Shown here: positions 43,950 to 51,319 of the stretch, piece by piece
How positions within the stretch are numbered: the first letter of the stretch is position 1
Layout: each line of letters opens with the position of its first letter
DNA from: JACJYC01 sp964558465
GTDB taxonomy: Bacteria > Bacteroidota > Bacteroidia > Chitinophagales > Saprospiraceae
Length of the DNA: 53,299 bases
Direction of reading: 5' to 3'
Assembly: GCA_964558465.1 (NCBI GenBank)
Contig: CAZLEF010000046.1
Location: forward strand, 1 to 53,299
Position numbers and translations under genes: made by a program
Notes under the pieces: generated by a model
Seen by the model: only the letters and a program-made list of their open reading frames with translations
The model's database searches: none
Told to the model about the DNA's origin: nothing

Positions 43950-46181
43950 CTACCGGTCGATCTTGGTAAATTTCCGGACCGACTTTTTATCTGCCGTAAC
44001 AAATTCGGCGTAATAAAACCCGCCAGGCTGGCCCGAAGAATCCCAGCTGTGATTGAACTCCCCCTCTGGCAATTCTTCTCCGGATTCCCAACGGTAAACG
44101 GGTCTTCCGTTGCCGTCATACACCGTCAACCGGGCGGTAGCAGAATGGTGGATTTCAAAACTGAAGTTGGCCACCCTTTCAAACGGGTTGGGAAATACCG
44201 CGAATTCAGGGAACGTTTCCGGTTCTGAAACGATGGGTTTAACCCCGGTATTCAGCGCTGTTACAGCCTGTGGGTCAGGCCTCGGGGCTGCACACGGATT
44301 GATGAACGCATGGAACCCGTCGCCGCTTTCAAAACCAGGTTTGAGGAATATCACATGACCGGCTTCAAAATCAACCGTAGCGCCATTTGGAATGATGTTG
44401 CAATCCGATTGGATATCATTGAATGCCGTGTAATGCAAATTGATCCCAAGTCCGTGAACCAATCCGAGAACGGTGCAGTCAACGTCTATATCATAACCAA
44501 AAAGATCCGTGCTGTTCACGCCGGCGGCATTCCATGCCCTGGCGCATTGCAAAACCTCGTTCGAACAATCTCCGAACAGGTCGATAGCGGCCTGAATAGC
44601 GCCGTTCTTAGCGTCGGCGTAGCCGGAGGTGTTGGTCAGGTACAGGGTAAGGCTTCGATAAGCAATAGCAGCTGCATTGGCCGGGCCGATTCCCTGGACA
44701 TTGTAGGTATCGCCATTGTCATTGACCCCGCTCCCCCCCATGCTCAGCAGGAAAAACCAGAAATTCTGGACACCGCTGTTGGTGTGTACACCGCAAAAAT
44801 CGTTGGTACCGTCGCAGGTACCGCCTACGGTCACCCAATTGGTCCCCAGATACGTGTCGGGATCATTGAAATTGCCAGGATTGCCCATGTCACGGATCGC
44901 CCCGCGGTCGTTGCCTACCAGCCAGTCTTGCGCTCCCTCTGAAAAAAGCTCTACCATTTCGCCAAAAATATCGCTGAAGGATTCGTTGAGCGCCCCGGAT
45001 TCGCCGTTGTAATCCAGATTGGCTGAAAACTGGGTAACAGCGTGTGCGAATTCGTGGCCGACGATATCCGTAGTATTCCAGTCGTCGTTGGCGTTGCCGT
45101 TGCCGTTATCGCCAAACCGGAGTACCTGCAACCCCGGGCTCCAGCTTGCGTTGCTCCAGTTGGTACCGCCGCCCGAACTGGTAAACCCCGCCTCATTGTA
45201 CCCATTGATATTGGCGCCGGCGTTGTTGTAGCTGTTCCGGCCGTGCTGATTCTGGAAATACTGCCAGGACTGGCTCAAACCCCAAAAAGTTTGTACCGCA
45301 GAGGTCTGGCCGTTCCAGTTGTTGTCGGCATCGGTATATTCGGTTGCAAAAGCCAGGGAAACGGAATCGTTTGAGTTGAAAACATGAATATTGGGGCTCT
45401 GGCAATCGTCGAGCAAAATAAAATTTGCGCCGGATTGGTCGGTCGACAGATTGACGGTTCCGTTCCAGGTAGTTGCTCCCGTGCCCGCATCGCAATGAAT
45501 ATCTAATGGAATGGTTTTGAGCAATTTGCCGTTGGCGGCATTCAGGAACAAACGTTGGGATTGCCCGTCAGCCGTATGAACATCAAAGCGCCAGGCCCTG
45601 ACCAGATACTGCCCGTTTGTACCCGGATCGATCCAGCACAATTCACCTTTTGGATAAAAAGTGGCGTCCGGGTTGTTTTCGCGTTCTTTCAGTTTGTTTT
45701 CCGCCTGGCGGTCCTTCCACAGGTATTGGTTGGACGGCGTCAGACTTAAAGCTTGTTGCAGCGCCTTGGTCTCCGGCAAGGTTTGTCCGGCTTTCCACTC
45801 CTGGGGGTTGACCAGGCTCCCGTTGGCGGCGTAGATCCTGCCTTCGTTTTCGTGCAGGATGTATTCTCCGCCGTACACCGGAAGGCCGTCCCTGAGTCGC
45901 TGATAGCGGTAATGGACCATTCCCAGTTCATCCTTTTCGGTTTTGACGAGTTGGAATTCATCCGTTTCACCGAGTCCGAGGGCGATCCGGTTTTTGATAA
46001 AAAAATCTTCCGGAGTAAAACTGTTGTCCGCTTTCAGCCGCATCCAGGAAGGGGTGCTGCCGGGTTGGGCAATTGCATTCAGGGCTCTGAGCTGAGCCGG
46101 CGAAAGATCCTCCTGTCCGAACACCGCTGTCATCCCGGCTGCAGCGCAGCACAGGGCAAATATTAAAATTAGATTTTTCAT
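43950..46181 (-). CDS. Secreted M4-family metallopeptidase with T9SS domain
   Basis: A 743-residue thermolysin-type precursor. Signal peptide 1-22 (AAAGMTAVFGQ), then FTP and PepSY propeptide regions (LGLGETDEFQLVKTEKDELGMVHYRYQ, GLPVYGGEYILHENEGRIYA), then the catalytic domain. The domain has zinc site HEFAH (about 374-378), third ligand Glu in ALNESFSDIFGE (about 397-406) and the downstream HTNSGVQNFWFF with the substrate-stabilising His. The region GATVDFEAGHVIFLKPGFESGDGFHAFINPC is a 3-coathanger-stack-like module, and the end (AVFPNPFERVANFSF ... KFTKIDR) is a T9SS type A sorting domain. It starts 28 bp after the fibre-like gene and is probably translated from the same transcript. Confidence 0.95.
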   Translation of the reverse strand: MKNLILIFALCCAAAGMTAVFGQEDLSPAQLRALNAIAQPGSTPSWMRLKADNSFTPEDFFIKNRIALGLGETDEFQLVKTEKDELGMVHYRYQRLRDGLPVYGGEYILHENEGRIYAANGSLVNPQEWKAGQTLPETKALQQALSLTPSNQYLWKDRQAENKLKERENNPDATFYPKGELCWIDPGTNGQYLVRAWRFDVHTADGQSQRLFLNAANGKLLKTIPLDIHCDAGTGATTWNGTVNLSTDQSGANFILLDDCQSPNIHVFNSNDSVSLAFATEYTDADNNWNGQTSAVQTFWGLSQSWQYFQNQHGRNSYNNAGANINGYNEAGFTSSGGGTNWSNASWSPGLQVLRFGDNGNGNANDDWNTTDIVGHEFAHAVTQFSANLDYNGESGALNESFSDIFGEMVELFSEGAQDWLVGNDRGAIRDMGNPGNFNDPDTYLGTNWVTVGGTCDGTNDFCGVHTNSGVQNFWFFLLSMGGSGVNDNGDTYNVQGIGPANAAAIAYRSLTLYLTNTSGYADAKNGAIQAAIDLFGDCSNEVLQCARAWNAAGVNSTDLFGYDIDVDCTVLGLVHGLGINLHYTAFNDIQSDCNIIPNGATVDFEAGHVIFLKPGFESGDGFHAFINPCAAPRPDPQAVTALNTGVKPIVSEPETFPEFAVFPNPFERVANFSFEIHHSATARLTVYDGNGRPVYRWESGEELPEGEFNHSWDSSGQPGGFYYAEFVTADKKSVRKFTKIDR

Positions 46182-46209
46182 GATTGTCGTTTTTGCGGTG
46201 AAAGGATGA

Positions 46210-47604
46210 TCAGTTTTTCTGGCTTTGCAGGCCGGATTTCAGCGTGTCGATCTGCTTTTGCTGTTCGATCAGCAGAAGGGTCAGCTCTTCAATTTTTTCC
46301 AGCAGGATGCGTTGGGTTTCGCCCAGTTCGATTCCGCCGTTTTCCTTCACTTGCTGTGCGGAAGGGACGCCCGGTAGATGCTTGTTTGCCCGGATGAACT
46401 GCTCCAGTTCGTATACGTTGAGTTTCTGGTAATTTTCTTCAAAAACATAGTCGGGCCAACTGGCCTGCAATGCCACTTTGGCCTCCGTACAGATCATGCT
46501 GCCGGCTACATAAAGGCGATGGGCGCCGGGCATGCTGGTCGTTCCTATGGCTACATTACCGCCTGCGAAGATGTTTTGACCGGATGAAATATCGTTGCCA
46601 ACATTGAGGTCGCTCCCGATGTTTGCGTCGTCGTTGACAGAAAGGTCATTGGCTGCGCTGATGTTATTCCCGGCGCTGATATTCTGGCCGGCGGTCATAT
46701 TTTGCCCTGCGCCGATACTGAGGCCGGCATTGATGTTGTTATCTGCATTCAGGCCGCCTGCAATGCGCGTATTGCCGTTGACGGTGAGCAAATAGGCGAG
46801 GTCCGGCGTATTGGTTCCGATGCCGATTCGGACGCCGTCGTCCCACAATTGGCTGTCTCCCAATGAATTCGGACCGGTGAATTTGGCGATCCGGTTGGTC
46901 GTTCCGTTGATGTCTTCGCCGGTCAGGAGTTTAAACCAGGTCGAGCCGGTCCAGTCTGCGGCATTTCCATCCCATCTGCGGTGAAAAATACCATCGTTGC
47001 CAAAAAAGAGCTGGTGGTCGAAGCTGGTAGCGCCCGGAGCAATGGTCAGCAAACCGCCCAGGTTGCCGGGGCCCGCAGGAGCGCCGAGGATGCCACGGTG
47101 TTTCAATTCAAAATATGCTTCGTCGATATACGTGTCGGGGGCGTCGTTGGAGCCCTGGTTATCATCTACATGGAGCCGGCCGTAAAAATCGCCGGTCGTG
47201 GCCGTATTGCCGATGGTATGAAGGTTAAAACCGGGGGCCGACGTGCCGATCCCGACCAAACCGCCGGGGGTGATGGTCATGCGATCCGATTGTTTGACCC
47301 CGCCTGTACGGAATACAAGGCTTGCAGGCAAACTGTCCGTACCAAAAACATCCGTAACCCGCGAAGTGATGGAAGCGCCCTCGCGCCAGACGCCGCCCGG
47401 CGCCACCATTGCCCTGAACCGGATGGTACCCATCGAATCGCCCAGGAGTTTGATGGGTTGCGCCATGCCGTTGGCATAATAGTGTTTGTAAAATACCAGT
47501 TCCGGATTGATGCCGCCCGTACCCTGGGCTTTAATCTGGTTGGAAAATCCTGTTAACAGGATCAGGACAGGTAAAAGAATGCCGAGTTTGTTAAACGTTT
47601 TCAT
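46210..47604 (-). CDS. Secreted fibre-like protein with hexapeptide repeats and coiled-coil C-terminus
   Basis: A 464-residue exported protein (signal peptide KLGILLPVLILLTGFSNQIKAQ). The middle resembles phage-tail and adhesin fibres: several GIGTxxP-type turns (VGIGTSAPG, IGIGTNTPD, VAIGTTSMPG). Residues 288-353 form eleven hexapeptide units such as GQNISA, GNNISA and GSDLNV, likely a left-handed or triple beta helix. The end (WPDYVFEENYQKLNVYELEQFIRANKHLPGVPSAQQV, then a Leu/Ile heptad coil) is the C-terminal tail frequently found on Bacteroidota tail-fibre-like surface proteins. No T9SS sorting domain is seen. The role is probably structural or adhesive. It heads an operon with the M4 peptidase. 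Confidence 0.85.
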   Translation of the reverse strand: MKTFNKLGILLPVLILLTGFSNQIKAQGTGGINPELVFYKHYYANGMAQPIKLLGDSMGTIRFRAMVAPGGVWREGASITSRVTDVFGTDSLPASLVFRTGGVKQSDRMTITPGGLVGIGTSAPGFNLHTIGNTATTGDFYGRLHVDDNQGSNDAPDTYIDEAYFELKHRGILGAPAGPGNLGGLLTIAPGATSFDHQLFFGNDGIFHRRWDGNAADWTGSTWFKLLTGEDINGTTNRIAKFTGPNSLGDSQLWDDGVRIGIGTNTPDLAYLLTVNGNTRIAGGLNADNNINAGLSIGAGQNMTAGQNISAGNNISAANDLSVNDDANIGSDLNVGNDISSGQNIFAGGNVAIGTTSMPGAHRLYVAGSMICTEAKVALQASWPDYVFEENYQKLNVYELEQFIRANKHLPGVPSAQQVKENGGIELGETQRILLEKIEELTLLLIEQQKQIDTLKSGLQSQKN

Positions 47605-47800
47605 GAATTGGTTTTTTTAAGGTTATAAGAACCTCACAAAAATAGAGGGGAATAAAGGGGCGCCCTGGAAACGATTCAGAAATGCACTGGAATTTTTTTG
47701 GAAACGGCTTTAGTAACAACTTCTGATCTTCAGGTATAAATAAGATATTACAACCCGGATGACCGCAACTGACCCAAAAGTTTACACAACATCAATCCTC

Positions 47801-48211
47801 ATGAAACCCATTGACTTTTTAATTTTCAAAAGACTGCTGTCAGAGGTCTATTTCAAAGCTTTCAGCGAGCATTTATCTCAGCTTCCGCACGGGAAAGCCC
47901 AGATCCTGAGTTGGATGATATTCGAACAGACGGGCGAATTGCTCAGCTACAAATCCCTGGGCAACTATGTACAAGCTATTTTGGAAGGAACACCTGAAAA
48001 GATCAACCCCACCGGCGCAACATTGGGCATATTGGCCGGGTTTCTTCGCAGCAAAGGAGGGGAAATACCAAGATCCGGAAAAAGGAGCAACCACAGCTTT
48101 ACCTGGTATCAATACCGGAGCGGGGTATTGAGGTGCGGCTCTCCCCTTGTACCCCCGACCTCCGGTCGGGGAGCTAACCTTGTGCCCCGACCAGAGGTCG
48201 GGGGTGAATGA
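47801..48211 (+). CDS. Probably truncated protein with a conserved-looking helical N-terminal domain
   Basis: The frame is open from an ATG at 47759, but the ATG at 47801 (MKPIDFLIF) fits the domain better. Residues of about 1-90 form a compact helical domain (KRLLSEVYFKAFSEHLSQLPHGKAQILSWMIFEQTGELLSYKSLGNYVQAI, then NPTGATLGILAGFL) of unknown function. After about residue 105 the frame reads through the palindromic repeats at 48153-48203 (PLVPPTSGRG and PRPEVGGE are translated repeat), so the original C-terminal part appears lost. I treat it as a gene fragment or an interrupted gene. Confidence 0.5.
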   Translation: MKPIDFLIFKRLLSEVYFKAFSEHLSQLPHGKAQILSWMIFEQTGELLSYKSLGNYVQAILEGTPEKINPTGATLGILAGFLRSKGGEIPRSGKRSNHSFTWYQYRSGVLRCGSPLVPPTSGRGANLVPRPEVGGE

Positions 48212-48336
48212 ATCCGCTCACCTTTTACCACCGACCTCCCGGCCGGTGATTAAATCCTTTCGCCGACCAGAGGTCGGGTTACTATGTTCGCCGACCAGAG
48301 GTCGGCGTTACTATGTTCGCCGACCAGAGGCCGGCG
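48153..48336. repeat. Cluster of six REP-like palindromes
   Basis: Six palindromes of the type CCGACC-tcc/aga-GGTCGG lie at 48153-48171, 48185-48203, 48229-48248, 48263-48277, 48289-48307 and 48318-48336. The last three are in direct tandem with a 28-29 bp period and a constant GTTACTATGTT spacer. The cluster ends exactly at the stop codon of the PIG-L gene and covers the 3' end of the ORF at 47801. Confidence 0.9.
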
Positions 48337-50886
48337 TTACGGCTTCGGCCGTTTTCCCAACGAGATCATGTTGGCAAACAACCGGAACGCGCCGGGAACC
48401 CCGGAAGGTAATTCCCGGAACCAGGCATAAGCCGAGTATATATAGTGACCTTCGCCATATTTGGCTACCAGCAAGCCGCCGTCGCGGGGCTCTTCACCCG
48501 GATCATTGCAGGATAAAACGGCCGTAAAACGTTCGTCCCATTTATCGGGGAAGTAAAGCCCTCTTTCATGCACCCATCCTTCAAAGTCTTTGCCCGTGAT
48601 CTTGTTGGGATAATTCAATATTTCATGTTCCGGGGCAAGGAACCGGACTTCCGCATCTTCTACCGAAACCCTGAACCGAGATACATTCAAAGGATACGGG
48701 GCCAGGGCTTCCGCCGGCACCGTCATTCTTCCGTTGGTATTGTATTGAACAATGAGGTTGCCTCCGCGATGAACGTAATCCAGTAATTCCTTTTGGGCAA
48801 ATTTCAACCGGTCAACGGTATTATAAGCACGCACGCCCATCACAACGGCGTCGTATTGATCGAGGGCGCCGGCATTGAGATGGTCCGGATCGAGCAAGTC
48901 CACCTCATAACCGATCTGCTCCAGGCTGCCCGGGATCTCATCGCCGGCGCCCATCACGTAACCAACTTTGTTTCCTGTCTTTTTGATATCGATCTTGACG
49001 GCTTTTGCCGCTGAAGTCCGCAATACGGTTTGTGTCGGGATATGATCATAATGGATGAAAACCGCTTCCTGATTGTAAGTCTGCCCGCCTACGGTTGCCA
49101 CGGGGCTGATCACTTCCGTTTTCTGTTCCCTGGGTGCATAGAGGTCAAACGTAAAGATTTTTTCCACTCCTTTATCTGCCAGTTGAAAATCAAACCCGGC
49201 GGGTTCCGTGCGCCAGCCGTCAGGGCAATGGAGGGTGATGCTGCCATCTACCTTGTTTTTACCAGCCGTCACTTTTACGTGTACCTGCCTGGGCGTCTGA
49301 TCGGCAAATACGTAAACCGGGCTGGTGAGGCTGACAAATACCGGCGGCGTAATCTCAAATGGCCGGTATAACTCACCGTCGACAGGATCCGTTCTTTTAT
49401 AAATAATCTGGCGTTTTACACTATAGGGTTCTCCCATGACCTCGAGGTCGAACACCGTCGCAAATGTCCTTGGCGTTTCGGGTACCCCCCTCAGCAACTG
49501 GTCTTCTACGGTGTACCTGCCGGTCGCCCAGGGTTTGTTAAGCCAATAGGGCCCTGTAGATACCATATCTTCCGGTATGGTCACTTCCTGTTTTTTGGTA
49601 AAACCTTTATTGTTGGCCAATTCGGCAGCGGCTTCGACCTCCAATCCCATGGGCAAAAAGCGCACACCTTTTAATGTTACATCAACCGGAGAGCGATTGA
49701 TGACCTCCAGGTTGATATTGATCGTCTGACCCGGAGCAGCGGAATAGTCGGATGCAGCGGCTTCGGCATACAATCCCAGGCAAGCTTCGATGACGGTTTC
49801 TATCTCCGTTTGTTTGATCCTCTTCCAATGACCGTCCGGCAGTTTTTTGATCAGCTGGTAAGCCTGCATCAACCCTGCAAGGCTGGCGTAGGGCGCATCG
49901 TAACGAAAGTTTTTTTCCACATCGGCCAGGATCTTGCCGATGCCTTCGCCGCCTTTTACCCGGGTCCATGTCGTATTGATGCCCGCAAAAAGGTCATTTC
50001 CAGCCGGCAAATCGCCTTTCAGCAACTGGAGGTATTCCAGTTCTTCACCCCTTGTGCCGCTGGATCCGAACCCCTGGCATTTGTGCATGCTGCGGCTTTC
50101 GGCAGCGATTTCGTTGTTGGATTTACCGGTAATCGGGAAGTATACGCCAACATCAAAACTGATCATATTGGATTTGTCGGCCTTGTCAAATTCTTCCCGG
50201 CTGCCGTAAAACCACCAGGTGGTATTGAAAAAGGCCCTGCGGGGTTGCCAGGGATCCACGTGTTTCAACTGCTCCGGGTAGGCATTGGCTTTACCGGCCA
50301 GGTCAAATGCTTCGTTGGAAAGAATGGCCGAAGCCGTATGGTGGCCATGCATCCGGCCATCCCATTTTTCATCGTATTCGTGCCAGAACCGGTTGATCAC
50401 CACATCGGGCTGCCACTTGCGGATGGCCCAGACCACATCCGAAAGGATGGCGTCTTTGTCCCAGATCTCCATGGTTTCCACCGGGTTTTTGGAGAAACCG
50501 AAGTCATTGGCACGGGTGAACATTTGATTGCCGCCGTCGATCCTGCGGGCCGCCAGCAATTCCTGCGTCCGGATCACGCCCAGCAATTCCTCGATCTCCG
50601 GCCCGATCAGGTTTTGCCCGCCGTCGCCGCGTGTCATCGACAAATAGGCGGTTTCCGCTTTCACACTATTGGAAAGATAGGAAATCAGCCGTGTGTTTTC
50701 GTCGTCCGGATGCGCCGCCACAAACAGGGCCGAACCCAGAAAATTCAGTTTTTGAATGGCTTGGTGGATATCGCCCGAAGTCCACCGTTTAGGCGCCTGT
50801 GCTTCCAGGCTGGAAACAACGGCAAGCAGTAAAACAAGGATGGTCGCCGCAATTTTGCGGGAAGGAGATAAGGTCGAGTTGGGCAT
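48337..50886 (-). CDS. PIG-L family deacetylase fused to Ig-like and GATase-like domains
   Basis: A 849-residue exported protein (signal peptide about 1-30, ending SSLEAQ). The PIG-L (LmbE) deacetylase domain has the zinc motif AAHPDDE (HPDDE at 59-63) and HGHHTA (180-185). Family enzymes remove acetyl groups from N-acetylglucosaminyl lipids or similar amino sugars. The middle (about 380-650) has NPCBM/Ig-like beta modules (PGQTININLEVINRSPVDVTL). The C-terminal 200 residues resemble a ThuA/glutamine-amidotransferase-like fold (VGYVMGAGDEIPGSLEQIGY, DAVVMGVRAYNT, YVHRGGNLIVQYNT) without an evident catalytic Cys. The stop codon touches the palindrome cluster. Confidence 0.9.
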   Translation of the reverse strand: MPNSTLSPSRKIAATILVLLLAVVSSLEAQAPKRWTSGDIHQAIQKLNFLGSALFVAAHPDDENTRLISYLSNSVKAETAYLSMTRGDGGQNLIGPEIEELLGVIRTQELLAARRIDGGNQMFTRANDFGFSKNPVETMEIWDKDAILSDVVWAIRKWQPDVVINRFWHEYDEKWDGRMHGHHTASAILSNEAFDLAGKANAYPEQLKHVDPWQPRRAFFNTTWWFYGSREEFDKADKSNMISFDVGVYFPITGKSNNEIAAESRSMHKCQGFGSSGTRGEELEYLQLLKGDLPAGNDLFAGINTTWTRVKGGEGIGKILADVEKNFRYDAPYASLAGLMQAYQLIKKLPDGHWKRIKQTEIETVIEACLGLYAEAAASDYSAAPGQTININLEVINRSPVDVTLKGVRFLPMGLEVEAAAELANNKGFTKKQEVTIPEDMVSTGPYWLNKPWATGRYTVEDQLLRGVPETPRTFATVFDLEVMGEPYSVKRQIIYKRTDPVDGELYRPFEITPPVFVSLTSPVYVFADQTPRQVHVKVTAGKNKVDGSITLHCPDGWRTEPAGFDFQLADKGVEKIFTFDLYAPREQKTEVISPVATVGGQTYNQEAVFIHYDHIPTQTVLRTSAAKAVKIDIKKTGNKVGYVMGAGDEIPGSLEQIGYEVDLLDPDHLNAGALDQYDAVVMGVRAYNTVDRLKFAQKELLDYVHRGGNLIVQYNTNGRMTVPAEALAPYPLNVSRFRVSVEDAEVRFLAPEHEILNYPNKITGKDFEGWVHERGLYFPDKWDERFTAVLSCNDPGEEPRDGGLLVAKYGEGHYIYSAYAWFRELPSGVPGAFRLFANMISLGKRPKP

Positions 50887-50907
50887 AATGGTCGGTTTAT
50901 TAAATTT

Positions 50908-50938
50908 GGTGGACGGTGAACGGTAGACGGTAGACGGT
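50908..50938. repeat. Period-7 repeat (GGTGGAC-GGTGAAC-GGTAGAC-GGTAGAC)
   Basis: Four 7-bp units sharing GGT and AC. It is enclosed by ATTTGGTGGAC (50904-50914) and GTCCACCAAAT (50960-50970), an 11-bp perfect inverted repeat. It lies in the PIG-L upstream region. Confidence 0.85.
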
Positions 50939-51225
50939 TGTTTCCGTCAGCCGTCTGCTGTCCACCAAATCTAAGTCCACCAATTTAAAAGTTATGAAAA
51001 CGATTAAAGTTTAATTTCTGCCTGGGATTTTGTTCAATCCAACCCTGCTTCGCCACGTTTGGGGCGCGGCTACGGCGAGCGGAATCAATCCAACCATTCC
51101 ATTCAATTGAATCAATCCAATCAATTTCCCAAATTGGCTACCTGCTTGCAAGAAAATGCCCCCAACTGTTATCCGGCCAAACGCCCCGATAACATTATTT
51201 TGGAATTTTGGAAATTCTGGCCAAT

Positions 51226-51256
51226 TTTGCCGGCTAAAATAATTTATTTATCCTGG
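51226..51256 (+). promoter_or_regulatory. Putative hisS promoter
   Basis: TTTG (51226-51229), 19 bp, then TATCCTGG (51249-51256), which keeps the TA and final G of TAnnTTTG but differs at two positions. The leader would be about 60 nt. Confidence 0.4.
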
Positions 51257-51279
51257 CCGGCGATATACGGAAAAATTTC

Positions 51280-51312
51280 CCACCGTCCACCGTCTACCAT
51301 CCACCGTCCACC
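51280..51312. repeat. Period-7 repeat directly upstream of hisS
   Basis: CCACCGT, CCACCGT, CTACCAT, CCACCGT, CCACC. It is the reverse-complement counterpart of the array at 50908-50938 and ends 7 bp before the hisS ATG, so it lies in the mRNA leader. Confidence 0.85.
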
Positions 51313-51319
51313 AAAAAAT

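Larger units (their letters stand above)
50887..51319. other. Intergenic region with divergent control elements and heptamer arrays
   Basis: These 433 bp separate the minus-strand PIG-L gene from hisS. They hold a period-7 array at 50908-50938 inside an 11-bp inverted repeat (50904-50914 and 50960-50970), a second array of opposite orientation at 51280-51312, short AATCAATCCAA-type direct repeats near 51086-51125, and a weak promoter for hisS at 51226-51256. The hisS frame is open upstream of 51320 but reads as non-protein here. Confidence 0.6.

Noticed and set aside
48261..48336. Regular 28-29 bp spacing that could suggest a small CRISPR array
   Set aside because: The intervals are nearly identical in sequence (GTTACTATGTT) rather than unique spacers, the repeat is a short palindrome, and no cas gene is present; it is a tandem REP-like block.
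51059..51319. In-frame extension upstream of the hisS ATG
   Set aside because: The 87 extra codons translate repeats and intergenic sequence (for example HRPPSTIHRPP from the heptamer array); the ATG at 51320 gives the standard HisRS N-terminus.
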